This document shows, piece after piece, positions 34,390-43,148 of a stretch of 64,000 nt of DNA. Each line of letters begins with the position of its first letter. The first letter of the stretch is position 1. Position numbers and translations under genes: made by a program. The stretch lies in the NCBI RefSeq assembly GCF_014636275.1, contig NZ_BMEB01000005.1, forward strand, positions 1-64,000. Direction: 5' to 3'. Under the pieces are notes generated by a model, which had not been told where the DNA came from, searched no databases, and worked only from the letters and a program-made list of their open reading frames with translations. The stretch is from Cellulomonas carbonis. Its GTDB lineage: Bacteria; Actinomycetota; Actinomycetes; Actinomycetales; Cellulomonadaceae.

Positions 34390-34467
34390 GCGGCCCGGGC
34401 CGACGCACGCTCCGGTGTCCGGCCCGCCTGCGGTGCGTCACGCCGTCGCGAGCCGCCGCGGACCGCG

Positions 34468-35646
34468 TCAGCCCGCCGCCGACTCCGCCGCTCTCGCCGC
34501 GCCCGCCAGCCGACGTCGCAGGTCGTCGACGACCGCGGTGACGAGGCCCCGGGCCGAGCCGGGCAGCTCGTCCCGCGCGACGGCGCCGGCCTCGTCGAGG
34601 AGCCGGTCCACGTGCTCGGCGACGCGCCGGGGCGCGACCGTTCGTGCCAGCTCGCGTCGCAGGACTCGCGCCTGGTCGCGGTCCAGGTCGTCGCGGCCGA
34701 ACCACTCCTCGACGGCACGCCAGCGTGCCGAGCTCCGCGCGTGCAGGACGAGGACGGTGACCTTGCCCGCACGCAGGTCGGAGACGACGCTCTTGCCGGT
34801 GGACCGCTCGTCGCCGAACACCCCGTCGAGGTCGTCGAGCATCTGGTACGCCTCCCCGAGGAGCGCCCCGGCTCGCGACAGCGCGCCGACGGCCGCGCGC
34901 GGCGCCTCGGCGAGGACCGCGCCCGCCGCGAGCGGGGCACCGACCGTGTAGGCCGCGGTCTTGGCCCGGGCGACCGCGAGCGCCGTCTCGACGTCCGCGT
35001 CGCAGGTCCCGAGCTGGAGCGCCACGTCCCCGGCCTCCCCCACGACCGTCGAGACGAGCGCGTCGGTGAACAGGCCGACGAGCGCGTCGCGCGTCGCCGC
35101 CGGCGCCTCGACGGTCGAGACCGCGCGCTGGGCGAGCGCGATCGCGACGTCGCCCGCGAGCACGGCGGACGCGCTCGCCCACCGCCGCGCCGCCGCGGGC
35201 CGGCATCCCCGCGCCAGCGCGTCCCGCTCGGCCTCCGCGAGGAGGTTGGGCCTACCCCGCCGCACGCGGTCGCCGTCGAGCAGGTCGTCGTGGACGAGGA
35301 ACCCGGCGTGGAGCAGCTCGAACCCGGCGGCGAGCCCGACGACCGCCGCGGGACGCGGCGCGCCGAACGCCGCGTGCGAGCCGAGGACGAGCCGCGCCCG
35401 CAGGTGGCGACCGCCGAGGGCCGTCCGCTCGAGCTCGCGCCACAGGAGTCGTGACGCGGTCGCGTCCGCCCCGAGCGGCGCGCACGCGCCGATCAGCGCG
35501 GAGATGTGCGACGTGACCGACCGCAGGCCGTCGGCCTCGTCCGGCGGCGCGTCGGGCGGCTCGTCGGGTGGCTCGTCGAGCGCCTCGTCGGCTGGCACAG
35601 CGGCAGGCGGCGGCGTCGTGGCCGACCTCGGCGTGGCTGAGCGCAC
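34468..35646 (-). CDS. Polyprenyl (geranylgeranyl-type) diphosphate synthase
   Basis: A 392-residue isoprenyl chain synthase. The first aspartate-rich motif HDDLLDGDRVRRGRP lies near residue 118 and the second, YQMLDDLDGVFGDERSTGKS, near 268. VVGEAGDVAL takes the place of a typical central motif. The N-terminal 40 residues are acidic and Pro-rich. GTG at 35646 with GGGGAGG upstream. It diverges from the inositol phosphate synthase/ebo operon and is the obvious prenyl donor source for the UbiA enzyme there. Chain length cannot be read from sequence alone. Confidence 0.88.
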   Translation of the reverse strand: MRSATPRSATTPPPAAVPADEALDEPPDEPPDAPPDEADGLRSVTSHISALIGACAPLGADATASRLLWRELERTALGGRHLRARLVLGSHAAFGAPRPAAVVGLAAGFELLHAGFLVHDDLLDGDRVRRGRPNLLAEAERDALARGCRPAAARRWASASAVLAGDVAIALAQRAVSTVEAPAATRDALVGLFTDALVSTVVGEAGDVALQLGTCDADVETALAVARAKTAAYTVGAPLAAGAVLAEAPRAAVGALSRAGALLGEAYQMLDDLDGVFGDERSTGKSVVSDLRAGKVTVLVLHARSSARWRAVEEWFGRDDLDRDQARVLRRELARTVAPRRVAEHVDRLLDEAGAVARDELPGSARGLVTAVVDDLRRRLAGAARAAESAAG

Positions 35647-35741
35647 CGTGACCTCCCCTGCGGAGCCTCCGTCGGCCCGCGTCGACGAGTGAAGCACAGA
35701 TCGCGGGCGCCCAACAGAAGGCAACTATCCTCCATCCAACA

Positions 35742-35774
35742 TTTGCTTGACTGTCGGCAAAAGCCCGGTACTGT
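35742..35774 (+). promoter_or_regulatory. ebo operon promoter with ROK-type operator
   Basis: -35 TTGACT (35747-35752), 16-bp spacer, -10 TACTGT (35769-35774), then 8 nt to the ATG at 35783, so the mRNA is nearly or fully leaderless. The -35 lies within TTTGC-N10-GCAAA (35742-35761), an inverted repeat whose sequence is closely repeated at the ABC importer promoter (54982-55004). Confidence 0.7.
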
Positions 35775-35782
35775 CCCGACGC

Positions 35783-37048
35783 ATGGTCGACGACGACACA
35801 CCGGTCAGCCCCACCCCCGTCCCCCGCGGACAGCGCCCGGACACACCGCGAGCGGGCCGTCACGAGGCCCAGGACCGCACCTCGTCCCGGGAGGTGGAGG
35901 ACACCGGGCGCACCGGACTCTGGCTGGTCGGAGCACGCGGGTCCGTCGCGACGACCGCGACCCTCGGGGCGCTCGCCGTCGCCGAGGGGCTCACGGGGCG
36001 CACCGGCCTCGTGAGCGAGCTCGACGACGTCGCCCGTGCCGGGCTGGTCGGCGTCGACCGGCTCGTCATCGGGGGGCACGACGTCTCGGACGTCCGGCTC
36101 GTGCAGCGGGCACGCGACCTCGCGTCGACCGGGGTCGTCCCCGGTGCGCTCGTCGAGCGGCTGGCCGACGCGCTCGCCGACGTCGACGCGCGGGTCCGAC
36201 CCGGTGCCGGGTCCGCGGGCGAGCCGCAGGGTCGCGCCGCAGACCGCCTCGTCGAGGACCTCACGACGTTCCGCGAGCGGCACGGCCTCGACCGCGTCGT
36301 CGTGGTCGACGTCTCGAGCACGGAGGCACCGTTCGCTCCGACGCCCGACGTGCAGGACCTCGCGGCACTCGAGGCCGCGCTCGCGCGCGGTGCGTCGCCC
36401 CTGCCCCCGAGCTCCCTCTACGCGTACGCGGCGTTCCGGGCGGGCTGCCCCTACGTCGCGTTCACCCCGAGCACCGGGGCGTGCCTCGGGGCCCTCGAGG
36501 AGCTCGCCAAGGTCCAGCACCTGCCGTGGGCCGGCCGCGACGGCAAGACCGGCGAGACCCTCGTCAAGACGGCGCTCGCGCCGATGTTCGCGCAGCGGGC
36601 CCTGGCGGTCCGGTCGTGGTCGGCCTTCAACCTGCTCGGCGGCGGCGACGGCCGCACCCTCGCCGACCCGGTGACCGCGCTGAGCAAGACCGGCACCAAG
36701 GCCATGGCCGTCGAGCACATCCTCGGGCACCCCGTCCCCGGCCCGGTCCGGATCGACTACGTGGAGGACATGGGCGACTGGAAGACCGCCTGGGACCACA
36801 TCACCTTCGAGGGCTTCCTCGGGACCCGCATGACGCTGCAGTTCACGTGGCAGGGCTGCGACTCCGCCCTCGCGGCACCCCTCGTGCTCGACCTGACGCG
36901 GCTCATGGCCCGTGCGCACGAGGCGGGTCGGTCGGGCCCGGTCTCCGAGCTCGGCTTCTTCTTCAAGGAGCCGCTGGGCGGCCACGAGCACGCGCTCGGC
37001 GCGCAGTGGGCCGCCCTCGTGCGCTGGTGCGCGGAGCTCGCGTCGTGA
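35783..37048 (+). CDS. Inositol-3-phosphate synthase (ebo-linked)
   Basis: A 421-residue member of the myo-inositol-1-phosphate synthase family. It has an N-terminal Rossmann motif LWLVGARGSVATT after a charged tail, the catalytic region with KTGETLVKTALAPMF, SWSAFNLLGGGDG, and SKTGTKAMAVEHILGHPVPG, VRIDYVEDMGDWKTAWDHI. It would cyclise glucose-6-phosphate to inositol-3-phosphate. It is the first gene of the operon with eboC, eboA, eboB, eboE and eboF, and may replace EboD as the source of the cyclitol-like building block. The 4-nt GTGA overlap with the next gene shows coupling. Confidence 0.92.
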   Translation: MVDDDTPVSPTPVPRGQRPDTPRAGRHEAQDRTSSREVEDTGRTGLWLVGARGSVATTATLGALAVAEGLTGRTGLVSELDDVARAGLVGVDRLVIGGHDVSDVRLVQRARDLASTGVVPGALVERLADALADVDARVRPGAGSAGEPQGRAADRLVEDLTTFRERHGLDRVVVVDVSSTEAPFAPTPDVQDLAALEAALARGASPLPPSSLYAYAAFRAGCPYVAFTPSTGACLGALEELAKVQHLPWAGRDGKTGETLVKTALAPMFAQRALAVRSWSAFNLLGGGDGRTLADPVTALSKTGTKAMAVEHILGHPVPGPVRIDYVEDMGDWKTAWDHITFEGFLGTRMTLQFTWQGCDSALAAPLVLDLTRLMARAHEAGRSGPVSELGFFFKEPLGGHEHALGAQWAALVRWCAELAS

Positions 37049-37938
37049 CGAGGGCGCGCGACCTCGCCGAGCTCGTGCGGCTCCCCGCCGCGCTCACCGT
37101 GCCGGGCGACGCGCTCGTCGGCATGCGGTCCGCCGCCGCGTCCGTCGCGGGCCCGAGCCGTCCGGGCGATGTCGCGCTGCCCGCCGCGTCCGTGTGCCTG
37201 TACTGGGCCGGCATGGCCCTCAACGACTGGGCCGACCGCGACCTCGACGCGGTCGAGCGTCCGGAGCGCCCCATCCCGTCGGGGCGGGTCGCTCCCCGGA
37301 CCGCGTTCACGCTGGCGTCAGGGCTCACCGCCGCCGGGCTCGGCCTCGCGGCCGTCGCTGGTCGCCGCAGCGTCGCCGTCGCGACGGCGCTCGCCGCGAC
37401 CGTGTGGACCTACGACCTCGCGGCCCGTACCACGCGCGTCGGTCCGGCCGTCATGGGCGCCGCCCGGGGCCTCGACGTGCTGCTCGGGGCGGGCGGCTCG
37501 CGGCACGCGGCCCTGCCCGCCGCGCTCGTGGCCGCGCACACCGTCGGCGTCACGGCCCTCAGCCGCGGCGAGGTGCACGGGACCCGACCCGTCGTCCCCG
37601 CGGTCGTCGCGGCGGCCACCGCGGTGACCTCCGTCGCCGCAGGCGCGCTCCCGCTCGTGCGGCGCACCCGCCGCGGCGGAGCCGTCCGGCGCACGCCGGT
37701 CGTGGCCGCGGTCGCCCTCGCCGGCCTCCACGCCGTCTCCGTCGCGGGTGCCCAGCTGCGCGCGGCGCGCACCCCCGACGGTGCGACCGTGCGCGCCGCG
37801 ACCGGGGCCGGCGTCCGCGGGCTCGTCCCGCTCCAGGCGTCGCTCCTCGCGGGGACCGGTGCGGTCGGCACGGCACTGGGCCTGGTCGCGGTCGGACCCG
37901 CCCTGCGGGCCGCGTCACGGGTGGTGTCGCCCACGTGA
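37045..37938 (+). CDS. eboC: UbiA-family prenyltransferase EboC
   Basis: A 297-residue integral membrane prenyltransferase with about eight to nine helices. The polyprenyl-diphosphate motif NDWADRDLDAVERPERPIPSGR is intact (NDxxDxxxD type). The second Asp motif near YDLAARTTRVGP is weaker, as in the SCO3242-like branch. It probably transfers a prenyl chain to a polar acceptor at the membrane; in this operon the acceptor may derive from inositol phosphate. The GTG overlaps the preceding stop. Confidence 0.9.
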   Translation: MTRARDLAELVRLPAALTVPGDALVGMRSAAASVAGPSRPGDVALPAASVCLYWAGMALNDWADRDLDAVERPERPIPSGRVAPRTAFTLASGLTAAGLGLAAVAGRRSVAVATALAATVWTYDLAARTTRVGPAVMGAARGLDVLLGAGGSRHAALPAALVAAHTVGVTALSRGEVHGTRPVVPAVVAAATAVTSVAAGALPLVRRTRRGGAVRRTPVVAAVALAGLHAVSVAGAQLRAARTPDGATVRAATGAGVRGLVPLQASLLAGTGAVGTALGLVAVGPALRAASRVVSPT

Positions 37939-38888
37939 CGCCACCACCCCCGGGACGGCCACCGGTCCCGCCACCCGGACCGTCCGCCGGTCGCGCGCCC
38001 GCGGCGCGGCCCACCCTCGCCTACGGCACCAACGGCATGGCGGACCACCGCCTCGCCGACGCGGTCGCGCTGCTGGCGGACCTCGGCTACGGCGGCGTCG
38101 CGCTGACGCTGGACCACCAGCACCTGGACCCGTTCGCCGACGACCTCGCGACCCGCACGCGCGACGTCGCCCGGCTGCTCGACCGCCACGGGATGCGCGT
38201 CGTCGTCGAGACGGGTGCGCGCTACCTGCTGGACCCGCGGCGCAAGCACGAGCCCACGCTCGTCTCGGCGGAGGGCCGTGGGCGTCGGGTCGACCTGCTG
38301 CGCCGTGCGGTCGCCGTCGCGCGCGACCTCGGCGCCGAGGTCGTGCACCTGTGGTCGGGTGTGCTGCCCGCGGGCACGTCGCCCGAGGACGGGTGGGAGC
38401 GCCTCGTGGAGGGCGTCACCCAGGTGCTGCCCGACGCCGAGCGAGCCGGGGTGGTGCTCGGGTTCGAGCCCGAGCCCGGCATGCTCGTCGAGCGCGCCGA
38501 CGACGTCGTCACGCTGCGGCGCCTGCTCGGCGACCCGCCGTCGCTCGCCGCGACGCTCGACCTCGGCCACCTGCGGTGCGTCGAGGACGCCGAACCGCCC
38601 GAGGTCGTGCGCGGGCACGGCGCGCACGTGGTGCACGTCCAGGTCGACGACATGCGCCGCGGCGTGCACGAGCACCTCGAGCTCGGCGAGGGCGAGGTCG
38701 ACCTTCCCCCGCTGCTCGCCGCGCTCCTCGACGTCGGCTACCAGGGCCTCCTCTCGGTCGAGCTCCCGCGCCACTCGCACGCCGCGGCCGCGGTCGCCGG
38801 GCGCTCGTTCCGCGCGCTGGACGCCGCCCTGCGTGCGGCCCTCTGCGAGACCCGCATGCTCCGCACCCGACCGGAGGTCCCCGCATGA
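37935..38888 (+). CDS. TIM-barrel sugar isomerase/epimerase (ebo-linked)
   Basis: A 317-residue protein of the AP-endonuclease-2/xylose-isomerase-like fold. After a Pro-rich N-terminus it reads TLAYGTNGMADHRLADAVALL. Metal-site residues are present: a Glu in VLGFEPEPGMLVE, DLGHLRC, HVVHVQVDDM and the terminal SVELPRHSH. It overlaps both neighbours by 4 nt. It would isomerise or epimerise a sugar or cyclitol in the pathway; the substrate is unknown. It is related to EboE downstream (both share FEPEPG/LEPEPG). Confidence 0.85.
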   Translation: MTPPPPGRPPVPPPGPSAGRAPAARPTLAYGTNGMADHRLADAVALLADLGYGGVALTLDHQHLDPFADDLATRTRDVARLLDRHGMRVVVETGARYLLDPRRKHEPTLVSAEGRGRRVDLLRRAVAVARDLGAEVVHLWSGVLPAGTSPEDGWERLVEGVTQVLPDAERAGVVLGFEPEPGMLVERADDVVTLRRLLGDPPSLAATLDLGHLRCVEDAEPPEVVRGHGAHVVHVQVDDMRRGVHEHLELGEGEVDLPPLLAALLDVGYQGLLSVELPRHSHAAAAVAGRSFRALDAALRAALCETRMLRTRPEVPA

Positions 38889-39538
38889 CACCCGCCGACG
38901 CCCGTTCCCTCACCGCCGCGCGCGACCTCCTGGCACCGGACCAGCTGGCACGCCTCGACGTGCTCGTCACCCAGGTCGAGCACGAGCCGTCGTCCGTCCA
39001 CCGCGTCCTGCCCGCCGTCGCGCGCACCGTCGGGCGCGGCCCGGTGCCAGACGCCGACGGCTCCGCGGCGGTCGGCGCCCAGCGCGTCGAGGACGTCGCG
39101 CGCGTCGAGGTCCTGCGGGCGCTGCCGCACGACGACGCCGCGGTCGCCGCGGCCACCGTGGCCGAGCTCTACGAGCACGGCGACGCGGACGAGCGGCGTG
39201 CTGTCCTGCTCGCGCTGCCCCACCTCGCCGTCGGCGACCTCGCGCTGCCGCTGGTCCGCGACGCCCTGCGCACGAACGACGTGCGCCTCGTCGCGGCCGC
39301 CATGGGGCCGTACGCGGCAGCGCACCTGGAGGACGAGGCCTGGCGGCACGGCGTCCTCAAGTGCCTGTTCACGGGTGTGCCGCTCGCCGTCGTCGCCGGG
39401 CTCACGGAGCGCACCGACGCCGAGCTCGTCCGCATGGTGCGCGCGTACGCGGCCGAGCGGACCGCCGCCGGCCGTGCCGTCCCCGACGACGTCCGTCTCG
39501 TCACCCCGGACCACATCCAGGACGGCGTCGAAGGCTGA
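38885..39538 (+). CDS. eboA: EboA-domain protein
   Basis: A 217-residue all-helical soluble protein with the EboA pattern: DVARVEVLRALP, ERRAVLLALPHLAVGDLALP, VRDALRTNDVRLVAAAMGPYAA, HLEDEAWRHGVLKCLFTGVPL. EboA is required with the rest of ebo for metabolite traffic in cyanobacteria but its biochemical role is not known. ATG overlaps the preceding stop. The C-terminus contains VRMVRAYAAER, also typical. Confidence 0.88.
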   Translation: MTPADARSLTAARDLLAPDQLARLDVLVTQVEHEPSSVHRVLPAVARTVGRGPVPDADGSAAVGAQRVEDVARVEVLRALPHDDAAVAAATVAELYEHGDADERRAVLLALPHLAVGDLALPLVRDALRTNDVRLVAAAMGPYAAAHLEDEAWRHGVLKCLFTGVPLAVVAGLTERTDAELVRMVRAYAAERTAAGRAVPDDVRLVTPDHIQDGVEG

Positions 39539-39591
39539 CCCGACCGTCGCTCACCCACCCACCGCCCGCGGACCAGCCCCAGGAGACCACC

Positions 39592-40503
39592 GTGCGCATC
39601 CTCGACCCGCACATCCACATGACGTCCCGCACAACGGACGACTACGAGGCGATGCACGCCGCCGGCGTCCGCGCCGTCGTGGAGCCCGCGTTCTGGCTGG
39701 GCCAGCCGCGCACGAACGTCGGGTCGTTCGTCGACTACTTCGACGGGCTGCTCGGCTGGGAGCGGTTCCGGGCGGCGCAGTACGGGATCGCGCACCACGC
39801 GACGATCGCGCTGAACCCGAAGGAGGCGAACGACCCACGCTGCACGGGCGTGCTGGACCTGCTGCCGCGGTGGCTCGTCAAGGACGGAGTGGTCGCCGTC
39901 GGCGAGACCGGCTTCGACTCGATGACCGACGACGAGCGGTCCGTCTTCGTCCGCCAGCTCGAGCTCGCCGGTGAGCACGACCTGCCTGTCCTCGTCCACA
40001 CGCCGCACCGCGACAAGGCCGCGGGCACGCGCGTGACGCTGGACCTCGTCCGGCAGGTCGGCGTCCCGGTCGAGCGCGTCCTGGTGGACCACCTCAACGA
40101 GACGACGGTCGACCTCGTCGCCGACTCGGGGTGCTGGACGGGCTTCTCGATCTACCCCGACACCAAGATGGACGAGCACCGCATGGTGCGGCTCCTCGCC
40201 GAGCGCGGCCTGGACCGGGTACTCGTGAACTCGGCGGCGGACTGGGGGCGGTCTGACCCGCTCACGACCGCGCGGACGGGGCGGGCGATGCTCGCCGCGG
40301 GCTTCTCCGACGACGACGTCGACCGGGTCCTGTGGCGCAACCCGATCGCCTTCTACGGCCAGAGCGGGCGGCTCATGCTCCCCGACGACGTCGCGGCGGC
40401 CGCGGAGCCGGGCGGGACCGCCCGCCCGGTCGCCCGCTCGTTCGCGGGCGCGTACGAGGGCAACTCCGTCCTGCGCGGCGAGCGCGCGACCGCAGGCGCC
40501 TGA
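39592..40503 (+). CDS. eboB: TatD-like metal-dependent hydrolase EboB
   Basis: A 303-residue TIM-barrel hydrolase. Metal ligands are present: HxH in DPHIHM, Glu in VGETGF, His in LVHTPHRDKAAG and VDHLNE, and the final Asp in NSAADWGRSDPL. The N-terminus is unusual for TatD nucleases but standard for EboB (EAMHAAGVRAVVEPAFWLGQ). A GTG with AGGAG upstream starts it 53 bp after eboA, the only real gap in the operon. Confidence 0.92.
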   Translation: MRILDPHIHMTSRTTDDYEAMHAAGVRAVVEPAFWLGQPRTNVGSFVDYFDGLLGWERFRAAQYGIAHHATIALNPKEANDPRCTGVLDLLPRWLVKDGVVAVGETGFDSMTDDERSVFVRQLELAGEHDLPVLVHTPHRDKAAGTRVTLDLVRQVGVPVERVLVDHLNETTVDLVADSGCWTGFSIYPDTKMDEHRMVRLLAERGLDRVLVNSAADWGRSDPLTTARTGRAMLAAGFSDDDVDRVLWRNPIAFYGQSGRLMLPDDVAAAAEPGGTARPVARSFAGAYEGNSVLRGERATAGA

Positions 40504-40504
40504 C

Positions 40505-41689
40505 GTGCGCCTGCACCACCCGGACGGCACGCGCGTCCACCTCGCGTACGGGACCAACGTGCACCCCGCCGAGGACGTCGACGGACTGCTCGCGCAGCTC
40601 GACCGGTACGGCAGGCGCGTGCGCGAGCACCTCGGCGTGGCGACGCTCGGCCTCGGGCTGTGGCTGCCCGCGCGGGCCGCGGCCGCACTCGCCGCCGACC
40701 CCGCGGGCACCGACCGGCTGAGGTCCGCGCTGCGCGCCGCCGGGCTCGAGGTCGTCACGCTCAACGCGTTCCCGTACGCGGCGTTCCACGCGCCCCGCGT
40801 CAAGCACGCCGTCTACCGCCCCGACTGGTCCACGCCCGAACGCCTCGCGTACACCCTCGACTGCGCGGCGGTCCTGACCCGCCTGCTGCCCGACGACGCC
40901 GACCGCGGCAGCATCAGCACGCTCCCGCTCGGGTGGCGCGCGGGGTGGGACCGCACTCGGCACCGCGCTGCGGAGGACGCGCTCCACCGCCTGACGGACG
41001 GGCTGCGCGCCCTGGCCGACCGCACGGGCCGGGTGGTGCGGGTCGGCCTCGAGCCCGAGCCCGGGTGCGTGCTGGAGACCAGCACGGACGCCGTCGCGCG
41101 CCTGGGCGGCCTCGACGCGGAGCACCTGGGCGTGTGCCTCGACCTGTGCCACGTCGCGACCGAGTTCGAGGACCCCGCCGCAGCGGTCGAGCGGGTCCGC
41201 GACGCGGGGATCCCGGTGGTCAAGGTCCAGGTGTCCGCCGCACTCCACGCCGCTGACCCGACCGTCGCCCGCACCGCGCTCTCGGCGTTCGCCGAGGACC
41301 GGTTCCTGCACCAGGTCCGCGAGCGGGCCGGGCGTCGCGACGCCGCCGTCGTGCGCCGCGACGACCTGCCCGACGCGCTCGGGGCCGACGGCCTGCCCGC
41401 GGTGGGCCCGTGGCGCGTGCACGTGCACGTGCCCGTCCACCACGAGCCCGAGCCGCCGCTCACCTCGACCAGGGACGCCCTCCTCCGTGGCCTGGCCGCC
41501 GTCCTCGGCAGTCCGGCGGCCCTGACCGACCACCTCGAGGTCGAGACGTACACCTGGTCGGTCCTTCCCGACCACCTGCGCCCGGCCGACGACGACGGGC
41601 TCGTCGCGGGCCTGGCCGCAGAGCTCGCGTGGACCCGCGACCGCCTCGCCGACCTCGCCGTCGCACCCTCGACCCTGGAGCACGCATGA
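40505..41689 (+). CDS. eboE: Metabolite traffic protein EboE
   Basis: A 394-residue xylose-isomerase-like barrel. Features: LAYGTNVHPAEDVDGLLAQL, LGLGLWLPARAAAAL, VTLNAFPYAAFH, KHAVYRPDWSTPERLAYT, LEPEPGCVLE, LGVCLDLCHVATEFE and VHVHVPVHHEPE. These match EboE. Starts at a GTG 1 nt after eboB and overlaps eboF by 4 nt. In Nostoc, ebo genes are needed to move a scytonemin precursor into the periplasm; the role of EboE itself is unknown. Confidence 0.93.
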   Translation: MRLHHPDGTRVHLAYGTNVHPAEDVDGLLAQLDRYGRRVREHLGVATLGLGLWLPARAAAALAADPAGTDRLRSALRAAGLEVVTLNAFPYAAFHAPRVKHAVYRPDWSTPERLAYTLDCAAVLTRLLPDDADRGSISTLPLGWRAGWDRTRHRAAEDALHRLTDGLRALADRTGRVVRVGLEPEPGCVLETSTDAVARLGGLDAEHLGVCLDLCHVATEFEDPAAAVERVRDAGIPVVKVQVSAALHAADPTVARTALSAFAEDRFLHQVRERAGRRDAAVVRRDDLPDALGADGLPAVGPWRVHVHVPVHHEPEPPLTSTRDALLRGLAAVLGSPAALTDHLEVETYTWSVLPDHLRPADDDGLVAGLAAELAWTRDRLADLAVAPSTLEHA

Positions 41690-43080
41690 GCCGCATCGTC
41701 GTCCTCGACGTCGTCGGGCTGACGCCCCGCCTGCTGGAGCACATGCCGCGCCTGCGCGCGGTCGCCGACCGCGGCTGGTCCGCCGAGCTCGGCACCGTGC
41801 TGCCCGCCGTGACGTGCTCGGTCCAGTCGACGTTCCTCACGGGCCTGCCGCCCGCGGGACACGGCGTCGTCGGCAACGGCTGGTACTTCCGCGACCTCGG
41901 CGAGGTCCTGCTCTGGCGCCAGCACAACGCCCTCGTCGGCGGGGAGAAGGTCTGGGAGACGATCCGCCGCGAGCGGCCCGGCTACCGCGTCGCGAACGTG
42001 TGCTGGTGGTACGCCATGGGCGCGAGCGTCGACACGACCGTGACGCCCCGGCCGGTCTACCACGCCGACGGGCGCAAGGACCCCGACTGCTGGACGTGGC
42101 CGCCCGACCTGCACGACCGGCTCGTGCGCGAGCTCGGCCCGTTCCCGCTCTTCTCCTACTGGGGCCCGCGCACGTCCATCGACAGCTCACGGTGGATCGT
42201 CGAGGCCGCGCGACGCGTCGTGCCCGACCACGACCTGACCCTCGTCTACGTCCCGCACCTCGACTACGACCTCCAGCGCTTCGGTCCCGACGGCCCCGAG
42301 GCGGTCGCCGCCGCACGCGAGGTCGACGCCGTGCTCGGCCCGCTGCTCGACGACGCCGAGCGCACCGGCACCACCGTCGTCGCCCTCAGCGAGTACGGCA
42401 TCACCCCGGTGAGCCGACCCGTCGACGTGAACCGGGCGCTGCGGCGCGCCGGCCTGCTACACGTGCACCACAACGCCACGGGCGAGCTCCTCGACCCCTG
42501 GACGTCACGCGCCTTCGCCGTCGCCGACCACCAGGTCGCCCACGTCTACGTGCGCGACCCCGCCGACGTGCCCGCCGTCCGGGCGCTGCTGACCGGGCTC
42601 GCGGGCGTGGCCGAGGTCCTCGACCGCGACGGCCAGGCGACCTACGGGCTCCACCACGAGCGCGCGGGAGAGCTCGTGGTGGTCGCCGAGCCCGACGCCT
42701 GGTTCACCTACTACTACTGGCTCGACGACGACCACGCCCCCGACTTCGCCCGCACGGTCGAGATCCACAAGAAGCCCGGCTACGACCCCGCCGAGCTCTT
42801 CATGGACCCGGGCGACCCGCTCGTCACGGCGCGCGCCGCGGCCGCACTCGTGCGCAGGAAGCTCGGCCTGCGGTACTCGATGCGCGTCGTCCCCCTGGAC
42901 CCCTCCCCCGTCCGCGGCAGCCACGGCCGCCTGCCTGACGACCCCGCCGACGGACCCGTCCTGCTGTGCAGCGACCCGGGCGCCCGCCGCGGTCGCCTGG
43001 AGGCGGCCGAGGTGCGCGACCTGCTCGTCACGCTCGCGGACGTCGCCGTCGGGGCGCCGTCGTCCGCCGCACCGGGCTGA
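41686..43080 (+). CDS. eboF: Alkaline-phosphatase-superfamily phosphodiesterase EboF
   Basis: A 464-residue nucleotide pyrophosphatase/phosphodiesterase-type enzyme. Metal ligand D8 (VVLDVVGLT), nucleophile T43 in PAVTCSVQSTFLTG, GHGVVGNGWYF, VPHLDYDLQRFG and SEYGITPV give the two-metal site. No signal peptide is visible, so the protein as read is cytoplasmic. It closes the operon and is followed by a strong terminator. It probably removes a phosphate or nucleotide diester from the cluster's intermediate. Confidence 0.9.
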   Translation: MSRIVVLDVVGLTPRLLEHMPRLRAVADRGWSAELGTVLPAVTCSVQSTFLTGLPPAGHGVVGNGWYFRDLGEVLLWRQHNALVGGEKVWETIRRERPGYRVANVCWWYAMGASVDTTVTPRPVYHADGRKDPDCWTWPPDLHDRLVRELGPFPLFSYWGPRTSIDSSRWIVEAARRVVPDHDLTLVYVPHLDYDLQRFGPDGPEAVAAAREVDAVLGPLLDDAERTGTTVVALSEYGITPVSRPVDVNRALRRAGLLHVHHNATGELLDPWTSRAFAVADHQVAHVYVRDPADVPAVRALLTGLAGVAEVLDRDGQATYGLHHERAGELVVVAEPDAWFTYYYWLDDDHAPDFARTVEIHKKPGYDPAELFMDPGDPLVTARAAAALVRRKLGLRYSMRVVPLDPSPVRGSHGRLPDDPADGPVLLCSDPGARRGRLEAAEVRDLLVTLADVAVGAPSSAAPG

Positions 43081-43106
43081 CCGACCCAGCCGTTCCCCGG
43101 ACGTCA

Positions 43107-43140
43107 CGAGAGCCCGGCACCGTGCGGTGCCGGGCTCTCG
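43107..43140. terminator. Bidirectional terminator hairpin
   Basis: A perfect 15-bp stem (43107-43121 with 43126-43140) and loop GTGC between the convergent eboF and isomerase genes. Confidence 0.92.
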
Positions 43141-43148
43141 CGCGCCGG

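Noticed and set aside
34402..34439. GACGCAC/GTGCGTC as a terminator between convergent genes
   Set aside because: A 7-bp stem with a 24-nt loop is weak next to the 11-18-bp terminators elsewhere here; left unlisted as a feature.
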